Assembly (NCBI RefSeq): GCF_902635505.1
Contig: NC_045429.1
Coordinates: forward strand, 163,454,997-163,518,996
Reading direction: 5' to 3'
DNA: 64,000 nt
Origin: Sarcophilus harrisii
Lineage: Eukaryota; Chordata; Mammalia; Dasyuromorphia; Dasyuridae
The notes under the pieces were generated by a model. That model was not told the origin of the DNA, did not search any database, and saw only the letters and a list, made by a program, of their open reading frames with translations. The position numbers and the translations under genes were made by a program. Position 1 is the stretch's first letter; each line of letters begins with the position of its first letter. Shown piece by piece: positions 61,431 through 64,000 of this stretch.

Positions 61431-62700
61431 AATAAGATATAAGCACATATGCCTTTATACACACATAAAATATATGTACACAGAACATGTATATATAATA
61501 TGCAAATAGAATTATAAACACATATGTGTATATATGTGTATGTGTGTATATTTTATACATATATATATATATATATATCCCCTCTTCTATTCATATGAGA
61601 GCCATGTTTGCATTGTATAGGAAATAAAACAAGATGTCAGAATTAAGTAATATCTTGAAATTCAAATCAACATTTGGCCTCTTTCTGTGTAGCATAAAGA
61701 ATTCCACAACTTGTAGGTAAGATGTGAATCCAAACTGGAGTAAGACTTCACACCAATGCCTTTCTCCAAGCTGAATTCTTTCCTGATAGATCTATTCAAC
61801 AATTGCAATTGATTGGAGCTGTTTGTCCTTCATTTTTGAAAAGGATCAATGCTCACAAGGGGTGATGTCTTGATTTATGGATGAATGAGATTTGAGTCAT
61901 ATTTGGATAGTCATTAGCCTCATTTTCTCTATCAGAGTCAACAATGTCTAGTGGCAGGAAAAAGACTGCCAATGGCCTGCGATGCAACTTAATGGCTTTA
62001 ATGTCTAACAAATTTTTAAGCACTGTGCAACAACTACTTCACCTGCCTTCATGTCTGTTGTTACAAATTGTTTTTATCTGCCTATTGCACAAGGATTCGC
62101 ATCTTTGAGATAGACAAATCCCTAATTCACTGATGGGTTTGAAAATTGTCAGTTCTCCTCAATTGATTAGCCTTTCCACCAATACAGTCTCACTCAGGTT
62201 TGGCTTCTGCAGGCTTCAGCTTCTTATAGCTACAGGTAAGAATCGGCTGGTTGGTGGACACCAAAGTGGATGAGCAACCATGAAAATGGCTTCACACCAG
62301 AGGTTCTAGTCCTCCTGGAACACTGCATATTCCTTTGGACTGTACCTGTTATTTTATTGCTATAAGAAACTGTTGGTATGGAAACTCACCTCTGCATAAT
62401 GACAGTTGTCAACATCTGTCATTTCTAATGCCTGAGAATTGGCTGCAGGCACCAAGAGGTATATGAGTTGCCCTTGATCACAAGTATATCACATGTCAGA
62501 GAAGATATGTTACTTGCCCTTGGCCAAAAGTATATTAAGTGTCAGACCCCAAGTCAAGATTCTGACTCCAAGACCAAGCCTCAATTCACTAGATCATGTT
62601 GCTTTTCTTTGCATTAATTATAAATAAGGAGATGTCCTAATCTAGGTATGTAATAATTTAATTGCTATAATATACACATAAAAAGATAGTAAGCCCTTAT

Positions 62701-63131
62701 TGTGTCCTGCTTTCTAGAGCCCCCACACTGGGATGATTACAATATCCTGTCCTAGTGGAGAAGTGATGAGGCAGGACTCCTATGGATAGTGGAAATATGG
62801 AATCCATTTATTCCCAGATCTTTCCCCTTTTTATACCCTCATACCCTTATGTAACAAAAACAACACTGGGCATGCAGCAAATATATACTCTGCACGTGGG
62901 ACAACATAAATAACTTGCTATTGTATGTAGTTTGCCACCTGGCATCACTCTTCCACCTGGTTTCACTCTGCTTCAATCACAACACAGGTTGTCATCACCC
63001 CCTGACTTCTCAGGAAGGGCAAGAGCCCTTAAGGGAGATGGGGAGTCAAACCAGACATTATTAGCAGTCCCTCTGGGATGAAGGGTCTTATACCTCATCC
63101 AGAGTTCCCCCACTGTCTGTGATTCTCTACA
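62701..63131 (-). mobile_element. Solitary retroviral LTR, family 1, reverse orientation
   Basis: The reverse complement begins TGTAGAGAATCACAGACAG at 63131 and ends near GGACACA at 62701. It matches the LTR at 12887-13361 along its length, including the TATA-like and AATAAA regions and a block near TGATACCAGGTGG. No internal region adjoins. It interrupts the right edge of unit C. No clear target duplication could be identified. Age: old, judging by the differences between the two copies. Confidence 0.75.
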
Positions 63132-63139
63132 AGACATTA

Positions 63140-63465
63140 TTTGGAAAGCTAGATGTTCATTGTATAAAATGCTAAATCTGGAGTCAGAAAGAGTTATCTT
63201 CCTGAGTTCAAATCTGGTCTCAGACACTTCTTAGCTCTGTGATCCTGGGCAAGTCACTTAATACTGTTTGCCTCAGTTTCCTCCTCTGTTAAATGAGCTG
63301 GAGAAAGAAATAGCATATTTTCCCCATATCTTTACCAAAAAAACCAAATGAGGTTATGAAGAGTCAGTGCAACTTTTGTCTCACTTAAATCCAATTAATG
63401 GGTATATCAAAATATCATCCCATGATATCACTGGCATGTTCAAAAATAAAGGATGAACAACAGGA
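63140..63465 (+). repeat. tRNA-derived SINE followed by RTE-type repeat end
   Basis: 63140-63370: AAATCTGGAGTCAGAAAGAG, GGGCAAGTCACTTAATACTG, TTAAATGAGCTGGAGAAAG. 63375-63465: TCTCACTTAAATCCAATTAA and ATAAAGGATGAACAACAGG, the plus-strand end of the dispersed repeat seen in reverse at 24000 and 28555. Confidence 0.7.
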
Positions 63466-63479
63466 AGGAGAGAGACTGA

Positions 63480-64000
63480 AAAAGCCAAGATGGAGGAAGG
63501 ATTTGGTAGCACTTCAGTGACTTTATAACCCAGAAAAGAAACACTTTGGATTTTTTCATGAAGAAATATGAACCAAACTCTTCACCTTCAGTGAGATGCA
63601 GAGGATTTCTCAGCATCTGTTTTGCCAGCAAGGAAACAGTCCAACAGAAAAGAGTATAATCTATTTGAATGGAGAAGCTTCAGAAACATCCAGTTGATAA
63701 TGAAGCTTTCATAATGTGAGCTTAAGAGGCACAATGTAGAGAGTGTTGGATGTGGAGTTGGAAAGACCTGAGTTCAAATCATCTCTAAGACATTTGTTAC
63801 CTGTGTGAGCCTGAACAAGTCACTTAAATTCTCTGACATTTATTTCCTTATCTGTAAAATGAAAGGCTCAGACTTGACTTCTTGGTTCCATTTCACCTCT
63901 AGATTTATGCCCTTATTAATGATTTTGGTATCTTCATTTTATCTCATTTCAACTTGATCTCTCTTAGAGAGAGAACATTTTGTAAAAGCATATTGAGATG
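63480..64000. repeat. Left edge of a further TAAR duplication unit (E), cut by the window end
   Basis: 63480-63740 matches 55505-55760 of unit C and 34605-34860 of unit D: a purine-rich start, a segment around TTTGGATTTTTTCATGAA, a block with CAGCAAGGAAACAGTCCAAC, then a SINE at about 63720-63910 in the same place as the SINE at 55760-55960. In unit C this marker lies about 3.2 kb left of the TAAR stop codon. Confidence 0.7.

Larger units (their letters stand above)
54900..62695. repeat. Segmental duplication unit C (around TAAR gene 3), longest copy
   Basis: This is the most complete unit. Its left arm (54905-55320) matches 33420-33790 of unit D, for example AAAGGAATTTCCATTCTGAC in both. 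55500-55760 matches 34600-34840. 55750-58150 matches 22790-24950 of unit A. The right arm matches units A and B as far as 62695, where an LTR starts. Confidence 0.8.

Noticed and set aside
1-64000. CRISPR array, operon, riboswitch or phage-like system
   Set aside because: The window is mammalian nuclear DNA; no regularly spaced repeats or bacterial gene structure are present.
1-64000. Retroviral coding region between LTRs
   Set aside because: No gag, pol or env-like sequence was recognised; the LTRs appear as solo copies, and the pair at 12887 and 62701 is inverted and 50 kb apart, so it is not one provirus.

Overview
The window is mammalian nuclear DNA, most likely from a marsupial. It is AT-rich and crowded with repeats typical of marsupials: tRNA-derived SINEs that begin like GGGCAGCTAGGTGGCRCAGTG, MIR/THER-type SINEs, marsupial-type L1 copies, L2-like LINEs, a non-L1 LINE and a few retroviral LTRs. 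There is no sign of prokaryotic organisation. I cannot name the species; the SINE style would suit an Australian marsupial or an opossum.

The only host protein-coding genes I can support are trace amine-associated receptors (TAARs), the GPCRs by which olfactory neurons detect volatile amines. There are three intact single-exon genes (25488-26531, 42761-43798, 58705-59757) and two decayed copies (about 15010-16086 and 35635-36502). All five lie on the minus strand, so this is the inside of a TAAR cluster. Their bodies look most like the TAAR6/8/9 clade, with TAAR9-like TM3-ECL2 and C-terminus. All three intact genes also carry an aspartate at 5.43 besides the amine-binding D3.32, a pair known from TAAR6/TAAR8 and linked there to diamine binding.

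Layout. 1-14.9 kb is repeat territory: a 5'-truncated L1 with a perfect 15-bp target duplication, a decayed nearly full-length L1 inside an older L2-like LINE, a CT-rich tract and an LTR. 15.0-17.1 kb holds TAAR pseudogene 1 and its flank. 18.5-22.6 kb holds nested L1/L2/SINE/LTR insertions. 22.8-29.4 kb is duplication unit A with intact gene 1. 29.4-33.4 kb is SINE, L2, L1 and another LINE. 33.4-36.5 kb is unit D with pseudogene 2. 36.5-42.4 kb is mostly old repeats. 42.5-46.9 kb is unit B with gene 2. 47-54.4 kb is L1 and LINE fragments. 54.9-62.7 kb is unit C with gene 3. 62.7-63.4 kb is an inverted copy of the first LTR family plus a SINE. From 63.48 kb the 5' edge of another unit begins, predicting a further TAAR just beyond the window.

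The cluster grew by tandem duplication of blocks of several kb, because non-coding flanks and an embedded mariner-like palindrome recur at matching places in units A, B and C. Points of special interest are the D3.32/D5.43 pair, a possible gene-conversion tract between genes 1 and 3, and two insertions that seem to copy sequence about 1 kb away. I found no novel non-TAAR system. All homology statements rest on reading the sequence and on remembered family sequences, not on database searches.
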